Assembly (NCBI GenBank): GCA_902463235.1
Contig: CABQER010000008.1
Location: 1-30,909, forward strand
Source: an uncultured Faecalibacterium sp.
Lineage (GTDB): Bacteria; Bacillota; Clostridia; Oscillospirales; Ruminococcaceae
Reading direction: 5' to 3'
DNA: 30,909 bases
How positions within the stretch are numbered: the stretch's first letter is position 1; each line of letters opens with the position of its first letter. Shown one piece after another: positions 8,114 to 13,893 of this stretch. The translations under genes were made by a program, and so were the position numbers. The notes under the pieces are model-generated. The model was given only the letters and a program-made list of their open reading frames with translations. It was not told the origin of the DNA and ran no database searches.

Positions 8114-8155
8114 GGGATAACGGAGCATCTGCGGACGCTCCGTTATCCCATTTTT
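8114..8155 (+). terminator. Terminator 2, strong 13-bp hairpin
   Basis: GGGATAACGGAGC (8114-8126) pairs fully with GCTCCGTTATCCC (8137-8149) and is followed by ATTTTT. It lies 70 bases beyond a complete terminator with no gene between. It is either a backup terminator or the end of a short unannotated transcript. Confidence 0.8.
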
Positions 8156-8181
8156 ACGGCAGAGGACGTAAGATGTAACAG

Positions 8182-8275
8182 CTGCCGTTTCCAGTTACGA
8201 CCCCTTCTGTGAAAAAGAGGTTCTGAAACGCCCGCAGGCGTTTCAGAACCTCAAATATTAAAATATACTTTCCTT
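8182..8275 (-). repeat. Dispersed hairpin repeat, copy 2
   Basis: The same architecture as 357-450 is present. A conserved 35-base block (8182-8216) leads to a perfect 16-bp stem (8217-8232 with 8237-8252) around the same CGCA loop, then an AT-rich tail. The stem sequence differs from copy 1 at seven positions, all compensated. On the minus strand the stem is followed by TTTTT, yet no minus-strand gene lies upstream of it. It therefore cannot simply be the terminator of a known gene. Confidence 0.8.
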
Positions 8276-8349
8276 GAACAGTGGCCATAGCGCAGCGGAG
8301 GCCATTCAAAAATGTTTTACCATAGGGGCAGATAGCAACTTTTTCCTGT

Positions 8350-8378
8350 TTGTGTTTGGCAGCTGCTTGTGCTATCAT
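8350..8378 (+). promoter_or_regulatory. Promoter of the hydrolase-acetyltransferase pair
   Basis: TTGTGT (8350-8355), a 17-base spacer and TATCAT (8373-8378). Transcription would start near 8385, 40 bases before the ATG. Confidence 0.6.
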
Positions 8379-8424
8379 AGAGAAAACAGGGCACAAAACG
8401 CCCCCAAAACAGGAGGGAGCCGTT

Positions 8425-9117
8425 ATGGAAAAAATCAAACTTGAGGTTGCAGGCATCCCGGCTGTCCTGTACGGCAAGCGCAGCCGTAAGGCCTATCTCT
8501 ATGTCCACGGCAAAAACGGCAGCGCAGCTGAGGCAGCCCGCTTTGCCCGCACTGCCTGCCCGACAGGCTGGCAGGTTCTGGCTGTCGATCTGCCCGAGCA
8601 CGGCACCCGAAAAAACAGTCCGGAAAAGCTGGTACCGTGGGTGGTCACTCGGGAGCTGCAAGCGGTCTACGCCCGGATGCTGCCGGTATGGAAGCAGATC
8701 CGTGTGTACGGGGTCAGCATCGGGGCGTGGTTTGCCATGCAGGCGTTGCAGACGCAAACGCCGGAAAAGGCACTGCTTGTCTCCCCGGTGGTGGATATGG
8801 AAAAGCTCATCCTTGACCTGATGCAGCAGGCAGGGGTGACAGAGGAGCAGCTGCGCACGGCAGGGGAGATCCCCACCGCCATGGGCGAGACCCTCTCGTG
8901 GCCGTATCTGTGCTGGGTGCGGGAACATCCGCTGCATTGGAAGGTGCCCACACAGGTGCTCTATGCCGATACGGACCCCCTTACCGGGCACACTGCCATG
9001 GAGCAGTTCCGGCAGCAGACCGGGGCACATCTGACCATTCTGGAGGGCGGGGAACACTGGTTCCATACCGAGACCCAGCTGGCCGCTCTGCAAAGCTGGG
9101 AGGAACACAATTGCTGA
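8425..9117 (+). CDS. Small alpha/beta-hydrolase fold protein
   Basis: The 230-residue product shows a compact alpha/beta-hydrolase. It has an oxyanion-type 'YVHGKNGSA' loop, the strand 'VLAVDLPEHG', and a nucleophile elbow GVSIG with Ser98. An acid is likely in 'LYADTDPL' (Asp182 or Asp184), and a candidate histidine is at 211 in 'EGGEHWFH'. The substrate is unknown; esterase, lipase or peptidase-like roles all fit. The ATG at 8425 follows AGGAGGG. An upstream ATG in the same frame lies before the likely transcription start. Its last codons overlap the start of the GNAT gene, which implies translational coupling. Confidence 0.82.
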   Translation: MEKIKLEVAGIPAVLYGKRSRKAYLYVHGKNGSAAEAARFARTACPTGWQVLAVDLPEHGTRKNSPEKLVPWVVTRELQAVYARMLPVWKQIRVYGVSIGAWFAMQALQTQTPEKALLVSPVVDMEKLILDLMQQAGVTEEQLRTAGEIPTAMGETLSWPYLCWVREHPLHWKVPTQVLYADTDPLTGHTAMEQFRQQTGAHLTILEGGEHWFHTETQLAALQSWEEHNC

Positions 9118-9578
9118 ACCTTACCGAACAGAAAGCTACGCTGGCAGAGCTGGAATTGCTGGTAGCGGTGCGCTGCCGGGTGCTGCGGGTAGCCAATCAG
9201 CTGCCGGAAGATACTCCGCTGCCGGAGGTGGAGAGCCAGACACGGACCTATTACCAGAAGGCCTTTGCCGAGAACACCCACACGGCGTATCTCCTTTGGG
9301 ACGGTGAAACGCTGGCAGGCACCGGCGCCGTGAGCTATTTTCAGGTCATGCCCACCGTCCATAACCCCACCGGTCGGAAAGCCTACCTTATGAATCTGTA
9401 CACCGCACCGCAGTACCGGCGGCAGGGCATTGCGACCCGCATCTTGACCCGGTTGGTGGAGGATGCGCACCGGCGCGGGGTGACGGCCATCTCGCTGGAA
9501 GCGACCGCAATGGGCAGGCCGCTGTATGAAAAATTCGGCTTTGTACCCATGGAACATGAAATGGAACTGCCGGAATAA
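9111..9578 (+). CDS. GNAT-family N-acetyltransferase
   Basis: The 155-residue product has the GNAT core. A beta-strand 'AYLMNLYTAPQYRRQGIATRIL' region contains the acetyl-CoA pyrophosphate loop RRQGIA, then 'AISLEATAMGRPLYEKFGF', the usual C-terminal strand and helix pair. The acceptor substrate is unknown. I choose TTG at 9111 as start: GGGAGGA ends seven bases upstream, and the reading begins MLNLTEQKATLAEL, a normal GNAT N terminus. Earlier starts would run inside the hydrolase gene. The two genes overlap by seven bases. Confidence 0.87.
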   Translation: MLNLTEQKATLAELELLVAVRCRVLRVANQLPEDTPLPEVESQTRTYYQKAFAENTHTAYLLWDGETLAGTGAVSYFQVMPTVHNPTGRKAYLMNLYTAPQYRRQGIATRILTRLVEDAHRRGVTAISLEATAMGRPLYEKFGFVPMEHEMELPE

Positions 9579-9625
9579 AACAAAACGCCGCTGACGGCTT
9601 TGCGCATCGTCAGCGGCGTTTTGTT
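9577..9625. terminator. Bidirectional terminator between the GNAT gene and cstA
   Basis: AAAACGCCGCTGACG (9582-9596) pairs with CGTCAGCGGCGTTTT (9608-9622), with an A-rich left flank and T-rich right flank. It can end both the plus-strand acetyltransferase transcript and the minus-strand cstA transcript. Confidence 0.9.
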
Positions 9626-9660
9626 TATTGAAAACAGGATTGTGAATGGCAGAATTAAGA

Positions 9661-11388
9661 TCAGACGTTTGCTTCGCTGTTGTGCTCAGCCTTCTTGTAT
9701 GCGGAGAAGGAGTGGAACACAATGTTCAGGCCCAGCACGATCAGCAGCACAGCAAGGATCAGCTGCAGGCCGTTTGCGATGAACACAGCACCCCAGGTGG
9801 TCTCACCGGCAGGGATGGTAACAGAAGCGGCGGTGCTGATGGCCTTGACCATAGCGATCAGGCGCTGCACCAGTGCGGTGAAGGTGACGCACAGCATGAT
9901 GACCAGCGGGGGGAACAGCATCTTGTTGCTGCGGCCGGTCACCTTCAGGAACACGCACAGGGTAGCCAGAACCAGTGCGCTCAGCAACTGGTTGGCAGAG
10001 CCGAACAGCGGCCAGATGTTGGCGTAGCCGATCTTGGTCAGGATGAAGCCGAACACCAGCGTGATGAAGGTGGAGAAGTACACATTGCAGAACAGTTTGC
10101 GCCAGCCCTCAGCGTGCTCCATGTCGTCCACGCTGAACAGCTCCTGGAAGCTCATGCGGCCAATGCGGGCCACGGCATCCAGACTGGTCAGAGCCAGTGC
10201 GGAAACACACATGGTCATGAACACGGTAGCAGCGTAAGCGGGCACGCCGAACATTTCAAAGAAACCTGCAACGCCGCGGCTGAAGATCTGGAACGGGGTG
10301 CCAGCGGCAGGGGTGCCGTCGGCAGCTGCGGCAGCACCGGCTACGCACAGAGCCAGAACAGCCAGCAGGCTTTCAAGGATCATGGCACCGTAGCCGACCT
10401 TCAGCATATCCTTCTCGTTCTCAACGGTCTTGGAGGAAGTACCGGAGGAAACAAGGCTGTGGAAGCCGGAAACTGCACCGCAAGCCACGGTGACGAACAG
10501 GATGGGGAACATGGTGCCCAGCTTTTCGTTGGTAAAGCCGGTGAACACAGGCAGGTTCATGGTGGGGTGTGCAACCAGCAGGCCAACCACAGCACCCACG
10601 ATCATAGCCACGAACATAAAGGTGGTCATGTGGTCACGGGGCTGCTTGAGCAGCCACATGGGTAGCACAGCGGCAAAGAAGATATACACAAAGGTGATGT
10701 AGCTCCAAGCGGCCTTGCCCAGGATTAGGGGCAGGTTTGCGCCGATAACAAAGGACAGCACGATGAACACGATGCTGATAACGCTTTCCTTCCAGCCGGA
10801 GAAGTTGAACTTCTTCTGCAGCAGGCCAAAGATAACGGCAAACACCATGAACATGATGGACACCATACCGGCAGCGCCGTTGGTCTTGGCAGCTTCAACC
10901 ATTGCGCCGTCTGCGCCGAAGGCATTGAAGGTGCCGGCAACCATGTCCGCAAAGGCGGCGATGACGATGCCGCAGAACAGCCAGCAAAACAGCAGGAACA
11001 GCTTGCGGCCGGTCTTGCCGATGTACTTTTCAATCAGCATACCCATGCTCTTGCCGTCGTTCTTAACGGAAGCATACAGGGCACCAAAGTCGGTGACAGC
11101 ACCGAAGAAGATGCCGCCCAGCAGCACCCACAGCAGCACCGGCAGCCAGCCGAAAGCGGCGGCCTGAATGGCACCGGTAACAGGGCCTGCACCGGCAATG
11201 GAGCTGAACTGATGGGCAAACACCGTCCAGCCGTTGGTGGGCACATAGTCCCGGCCATCCTCGTGGACGACAGCCGGAGTCTTGGCTGCGGGGTCAATGC
11301 CCCATTTGTTAGCCAGCCAGCGGCCGTAAAGCACATAAGCGCCAAACAGGCACACCGCTGCGATCAATACGATGACCAGCGTATTCAT
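9661..11388 (-). CDS. cstA: CstA-family carbon-starvation transporter (peptide or pyruvate)
   Basis: The 575-residue, many-times membrane-spanning protein carries CstA landmarks: 'GRDYVPTNGWTVFAHQFSSIAGAGPVTG' near residue 45-72, 'LGGIFFGAVTDFGALYASV' after it, and 'FHSLVSSGTSSKTVENE' in the middle. E. coli CstA and BtsT import peptides or pyruvate with protons; which one applies here is not readable. It is the shorter family form, close to 570-600 residues. The ATG at 11388 follows AGAGGT. Upstream on the same strand come a 162-bp palindromic element and a complete T-box, which suggests control by an uncharged tRNA. No promoter was found between the T-box and the gene. Confidence 0.93.
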   Translation of the reverse strand: MNTLVIVLIAAVCLFGAYVLYGRWLANKWGIDPAAKTPAVVHEDGRDYVPTNGWTVFAHQFSSIAGAGPVTGAIQAAAFGWLPVLLWVLLGGIFFGAVTDFGALYASVKNDGKSMGMLIEKYIGKTGRKLFLLFCWLFCGIVIAAFADMVAGTFNAFGADGAMVEAAKTNGAAGMVSIMFMVFAVIFGLLQKKFNFSGWKESVISIVFIVLSFVIGANLPLILGKAAWSYITFVYIFFAAVLPMWLLKQPRDHMTTFMFVAMIVGAVVGLLVAHPTMNLPVFTGFTNEKLGTMFPILFVTVACGAVSGFHSLVSSGTSSKTVENEKDMLKVGYGAMILESLLAVLALCVAGAAAAADGTPAAGTPFQIFSRGVAGFFEMFGVPAYAATVFMTMCVSALALTSLDAVARIGRMSFQELFSVDDMEHAEGWRKLFCNVYFSTFITLVFGFILTKIGYANIWPLFGSANQLLSALVLATLCVFLKVTGRSNKMLFPPLVIMLCVTFTALVQRLIAMVKAISTAASVTIPAGETTWGAVFIANGLQLILAVLLIVLGLNIVFHSFSAYKKAEHNSEANV

Positions 11389-11438
11389 AGTTTTCTACCT
11401 CTTTCCTTTTTTCACTCCGCAACAGGTTCGGAACGTTA

Positions 11439-11600
11439 AGGTGTATCTGAAAACAAAGGAAATGACGAATATTTCGCAAGCACAAGCGGGATTTAAGGCA
11501 AACAGCCGCAGGAATCCTTTGTGGATTTCAAGTCTGTTTAACGTAAAAGACAGCTGTGCTTGTAGAAATAGGCTAAATTTTCGACTTTTCAGATACACCT
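11439..11600. mobile_element. MITE-like 162-bp palindromic element in the cstA leader
   Basis: The ends are perfect 15-base inverted repeats, AGGTGTATCTGAAAA (11439-11453) and its complement (11586-11600). Inner blocks also pair symmetrically about 11520: TATTTC..CAAGCACA at 11470-11484 with 11555-11570, AAACAG at 11500 with CTGTTT at 11534, and GGAATCC at 11511 with GGATTTC at 11523. The whole element can fold into one long imperfect hairpin. It has no coding sequence worth noting and is AT-richer than its surroundings. A TA dinucleotide lies at each boundary (11437-11438, 11600-11601), but a clear target duplication cannot be proven. Confidence 0.72.
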
Positions 11601-11636
11601 AGGACTGCCGTCCGGCAAAGTACTTTCCCGGAGCGT

Positions 11637-11693
11637 AAAAAACCTTCGTCCTCAGCACATGACCGGATTCCGGCCACGCTCCGAAGACGAAGG
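11637..11693 (-). terminator. T-box terminator of the cstA leader
   Basis: On the minus strand CCTTCGTC (complement of 11686-11693) pairs with GACGAAGG (complement of 11643-11650). The long arm between also contains GGCCGGAATCCGGTC, and six T residues follow. The 5' strand overlaps the part expected to pair in the antiterminator. Confidence 0.82.
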
Positions 11694-11976
11694 CTTCTGC
11701 TCCCGCCTGCCAGGACAGGAGCAATACTCCGCGGTACCACTTCGCTTGCTGTGTTAAAACAGCCACTCTCCCACGCATGGTACACTGACCATGCTGCCCG
11801 ATAACGTGGGCTGGACGGCACCGTGCTACTAAGGGGCACAAAACCCGGTTCACACAGGCTGCTCGCAGGCGAGGGTCCTCTGCTCCTGACTGCCGCTTTT
11901 TCACCCGAGAAGCGGCTCGCTGAAAGAGGGTGATGCAGAAGATCATGTCCTGTTCCTTGCATTTGCTGAATGATTG
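11637..11976 (-). promoter_or_regulatory. T-box riboswitch upstream of cstA
   Basis: On the minus strand the T-box sequence TGGTACCGCGGA lies at 11739-11728. It is followed by a CCTTCGTC...GACGAAGG terminator with a T-run. Stem I upstream has an AGCGA bulge and a GCCGCTT/AAGCGGC distal helix. The bulge TGGT expects a tRNA with discriminator A, which excludes the tRNA-Gly seen here (discriminator T). The specifier codon could not be assigned with confidence, because the region after the distal helix (complement of about 11870-11900) allows several codons. cstA is the only downstream gene on this strand. Confidence 0.85.
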
Positions 11977-11982
11977 TGTCCT

Positions 11983-12011
11983 ACTTTATTCCCGTTTTCA
12001 TCAATTGTCAA
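11983..12011 (-). promoter_or_regulatory. Promoter of the T-box/cstA transcript
   Basis: On the minus strand a consensus TTGACA (complement of 12006-12011), a 17-base spacer and TAAAGT (complement of 11983-11988). Start near 11976, just before the T-box stem I. Confidence 0.75.
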
Positions 12012-12145
12012 TATTTTCGTCACAAGTTCAGAGGATGCGCCAATTCAAGCCATTTTCCAGGAATAATTTTTAGGTGATTTTCTTTCATGTGTGAAGAGAA
12101 TAAAACTAAACACATCTATAATTGAAAACCATTCACCCGCAGGTC

Positions 12146-12174
12146 TTGACTTTCACACTTTGAAGTGCTAAAGT
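12146..12174 (+). promoter_or_regulatory. Promoter of the yerC-type gene
   Basis: TTGACT (12146-12151), a 17-base spacer and TAAAGT (12169-12174), divergent from the T-box promoter, which has the same -10 hexamer. The leader contains a GCGGCAG/CTGCCGC inverted repeat (12197-12228). A TATAAT at 12235-12240 is too close to the start codon to serve this gene. Confidence 0.6.
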
Positions 12175-12253
12175 AATAGCGTGCAGAATATTCCGCGCGG
12201 CAGAACTGTCCGCTTTGCCCGCTGCCGCCGCTGTTATAATAAGGAGAAAAACA

Positions 12254-12562
12254 ATGGCTGAAAAAAATTCCAGAAGAAACGAGACGACGGACGCGCTCTT
12301 TGATGCCATCCTCAGTCTGGAGAGCCGGGAAGAGTGCTACGCCTTTTTTGAGGATCTGTGCACCGTAAAGGAGATCTCGGATATGGCACAGCGCTTGCAG
12401 GCGGCAAAGCTGCTGCTGGATGGCGCCACCTACGAGCAGATCGTCAAGGCGGTGGAGATCAGCACCGCCACCATCAGCCGCATCAACCGCTGCATCCAGT
12501 ACGGCTCCGGCGGCTACCGCGATACCATTGAGAAGGTGCGCGCACAGGCAGAAAAGCAGTAA
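12254..12562 (+). CDS. yerC: YerC/TrpR-like DNA-binding regulator
   Basis: The 102-residue protein matches the YerC/YecD group of the Trp repressor superfamily (PF01371). It has 'FFEDLCTVKEISDMAQRLQAAKLLLDG' followed by the helix-turn-helix 'ATYEQIVKAVEISTATISRINRCIQYG'. Members are about 100 residues and bind DNA as dimers; their effector and targets are poorly defined. An AAGGAG site ends eight bases before the ATG at 12254. An upstream in-frame ATG at 12215 has no site and would start inside the leader. The small gene at 12622 follows after 59 bases and is probably co-transcribed. Confidence 0.9.
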   Translation: MAEKNSRRNETTDALFDAILSLESREECYAFFEDLCTVKEISDMAQRLQAAKLLLDGATYEQIVKAVEISTATISRINRCIQYGSGGYRDTIEKVRAQAEKQ

Positions 12563-12621
12563 CGGCCGCACCCGCCGCAGCATAGGATAGGGCACACGAC
12601 CGGAAAGGAAGGTTTTGCCCT

Positions 12622-12948
12622 ATGATGATCGATACACCCTGCACCCGTTCTCAGTGCCCGGAGATGCCCAAGGTCAGCTTGGATCAGGCTGTTGTGGATC
12701 TGATGGAAAGCATTGCCCTGCAGGAAACAGCGCTCAGCCACATCCTGTGCGCCGAAAGCCGGAAGATGCAGAAAGCCATGGATCTGGACGGTCTGGATCT
12801 TTGCAAGCTGCTGGAGGTGAACGACTCTGCCACCAACATGGTGCACGCCGTCGCAAACCTTGAACTGGTGCTCAAGGATAAGCTGGAGTTCGTTTCCAAC
12901 AACCTCTATGTCCCGGGGGACAGCAGCTGCCCATCGCCTGCGCAGTAA
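12622..12948 (+). CDS. Small coiled-coil protein, Firmicutes spore-surface-like family, function unknown
   Basis: The 108-residue protein has no signal peptide or membrane segment. Its middle reads 'VVDLMESIALQETALSHILC' followed by 'LLEVNDSATNMVHAVANLELVL'. This pattern resembles short Clostridia/Bacillus proteins with 'SIALEEAALANIINAEGEKLQ'-type helices, often found near spore-surface or collagen-like genes. That family link is from recognition, not a search. Five cysteines (near residues 7, 12, 43, 60 and 103) are notable for its size. AAAGGAAGG lies about ten bases before the ATG. The next Met (12625) is an equally possible start. Confidence 0.72.
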   Translation: MMIDTPCTRSQCPEMPKVSLDQAVVDLMESIALQETALSHILCAESRKMQKAMDLDGLDLCKLLEVNDSATNMVHAVANLELVLKDKLEFVSNNLYVPGDSSCPSPAQ

Positions 12949-12995
12949 CGCTTTTGCAGGGGACGGTCTCTGCTGCAATTTGATCCGTGAAAATG

Positions 12996-13029
12996 CAAAG
13001 CCGGGCAGCCCGCGGGCTGCCCGGCTTTG
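12996..13029. terminator. Strong hairpin after the small coil protein gene
   Basis: CAAAGCCGGGCAGCC pairs over 15 bp with GGCTGCCCGGCTTTG around a CGCG loop. There is no T-run on the plus strand; the minus side reads CATTTTC. It probably protects or ends the upstream transcript. The GTGAAAA just left of it and the CGCG loop recall the dispersed repeat, but the match is too short to call a third copy. Confidence 0.6.
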
Positions 13030-13135
13030 TGCTGCCCCGCTCTGCCGCATGAAAGGCTGCTGCACAAAAAACGGTACGGCAACCTCCTTTTTTAGGAAAA
13101 ATCTGCATAAGAGACAGAAAAATCTTTTGTTGGAA

Positions 13136-13164
13136 TTGCTGATGTATCAAATCTGTGCTATACT
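13136..13164 (+). promoter_or_regulatory. Promoter of the HAD-SGNH hydrolase gene group
   Basis: TTGCTG (13136-13141), a 17-base spacer and TATACT (13159-13164). The predicted start near 13171 leaves under ten bases before the ATG at 13180, which supports the later TTG start of the HAD gene. Confidence 0.65.
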
Positions 13165-13200
13165 ATTGGATGTATCACCATGAAAGCGAGGAATATAACA

Positions 13201-13854
13201 TTGCTGCATTATGATGCGATCCTATTTGATGTGGACGGGACGCTGATCGATTCAGCCCCCGGTATCATTCATACATTGCAAGAGGTTTTCTGCACCATGG
13301 GTGTGGATGTATCCGGCATCAACCTGCGCCGCTATCTGGGCCCGCCCCTGCGCAAAAGCTTCGGCGAGCACTTTACCGACCCGGCGCTGATCGAAAAAGC
13401 CACCGACCTTTACCGCACGAGCTACGCGGTGAAGGGCAGCCACGAGTGTGCCGTGTTCCCGGGTGTTCCGCAGATGCTGCAACGCCTGAAGCAGGCAGGC
13501 TTTCTCCTGTGCACCGCTACATCCAAGCCCACCAAGGTGGTCACCCCCATTTTGGAGGAGCAGGGGCTGGCACAGTATTTTGATTTTATCGGCGGTGCCT
13601 CTATGGACGAGAGCCGGGACACCAAGACCGAGGTCGTGCGTTATGTGCTCAGCCAGCCTGCTTTGCAGGGCAAGCGGGTGCTGATGGTGGGCGACCGCAA
13701 CGATGATATGCGGGGTGCTGCAGACTGCGGTCTGGATGCTGCCGGTGTGCTGTATGGCTACGGCAGCCGGGAAGAGCTGGAACCCTTCCATCCGGTGCTG
13801 CTGGCCGAAAGCTGCGCCGACCTTACCGACCGGCTGCTGGCAGCCCGGGTATGA
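13201..13854 (+). CDS. HAD-IA hydrolase, phosphoglycolate phosphatase-like
   Basis: The 217-residue product has all HAD motifs: nucleophile block DVDGTLIDS (Asp10, Asp12), motif II 'LCTATSKPT', a lysine in 'DTKTEVV', and the acidic motif 'GDRNDDM'. An alpha-helical C1 cap lies between motifs I and II, as in Gph/PpaX-type phosphatases. The substrate is likely a small phosphate ester or pyrophosphate. I choose TTG at 13201. GAGGAA lies eight bases upstream, and the protein then begins MLHYDAILFDVDG, the usual family N terminus. The ATG at 13180 has no ribosome site and almost no leader. The SGNH hydrolase gene follows after 39 bases. Confidence 0.88.
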   Translation: MLHYDAILFDVDGTLIDSAPGIIHTLQEVFCTMGVDVSGINLRRYLGPPLRKSFGEHFTDPALIEKATDLYRTSYAVKGSHECAVFPGVPQMLQRLKQAGFLLCTATSKPTKVVTPILEEQGLAQYFDFIGGASMDESRDTKTEVVRYVLSQPALQGKRVLMVGDRNDDMRGAADCGLDAAGVLYGYGSREELEPFHPVLLAESCADLTDRLLAARV

Positions 13855-13893
13855 CAGGAAGTTTCATTCCTTCGGAAGGAGAATGGATAGAAT

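Noticed and set aside
8154..8477. Minus-strand frame through repeat copy 2
   Set aside because: It crosses the repeat hairpin and the hydrolase promoter, and has no good ribosome site. Such frames through the repeat are probably mis-annotated as small proteins.
11395..11598. A 67-residue minus-strand frame in the cstA leader
   Set aside because: It lies almost wholly within the palindromic element, has no convincing ribosome site or family resemblance, and is best read as non-coding MITE sequence.
12235..12240. Perfect TATAAT just before yerC
   Set aside because: No -35 at a usable distance, and transcription would start within the ribosome binding site.
12949..13030. Third copy of the dispersed repeat
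   Set aside because: Only GTGAAAA and a CGCG loop are shared; the 35-base block is not recognisable.
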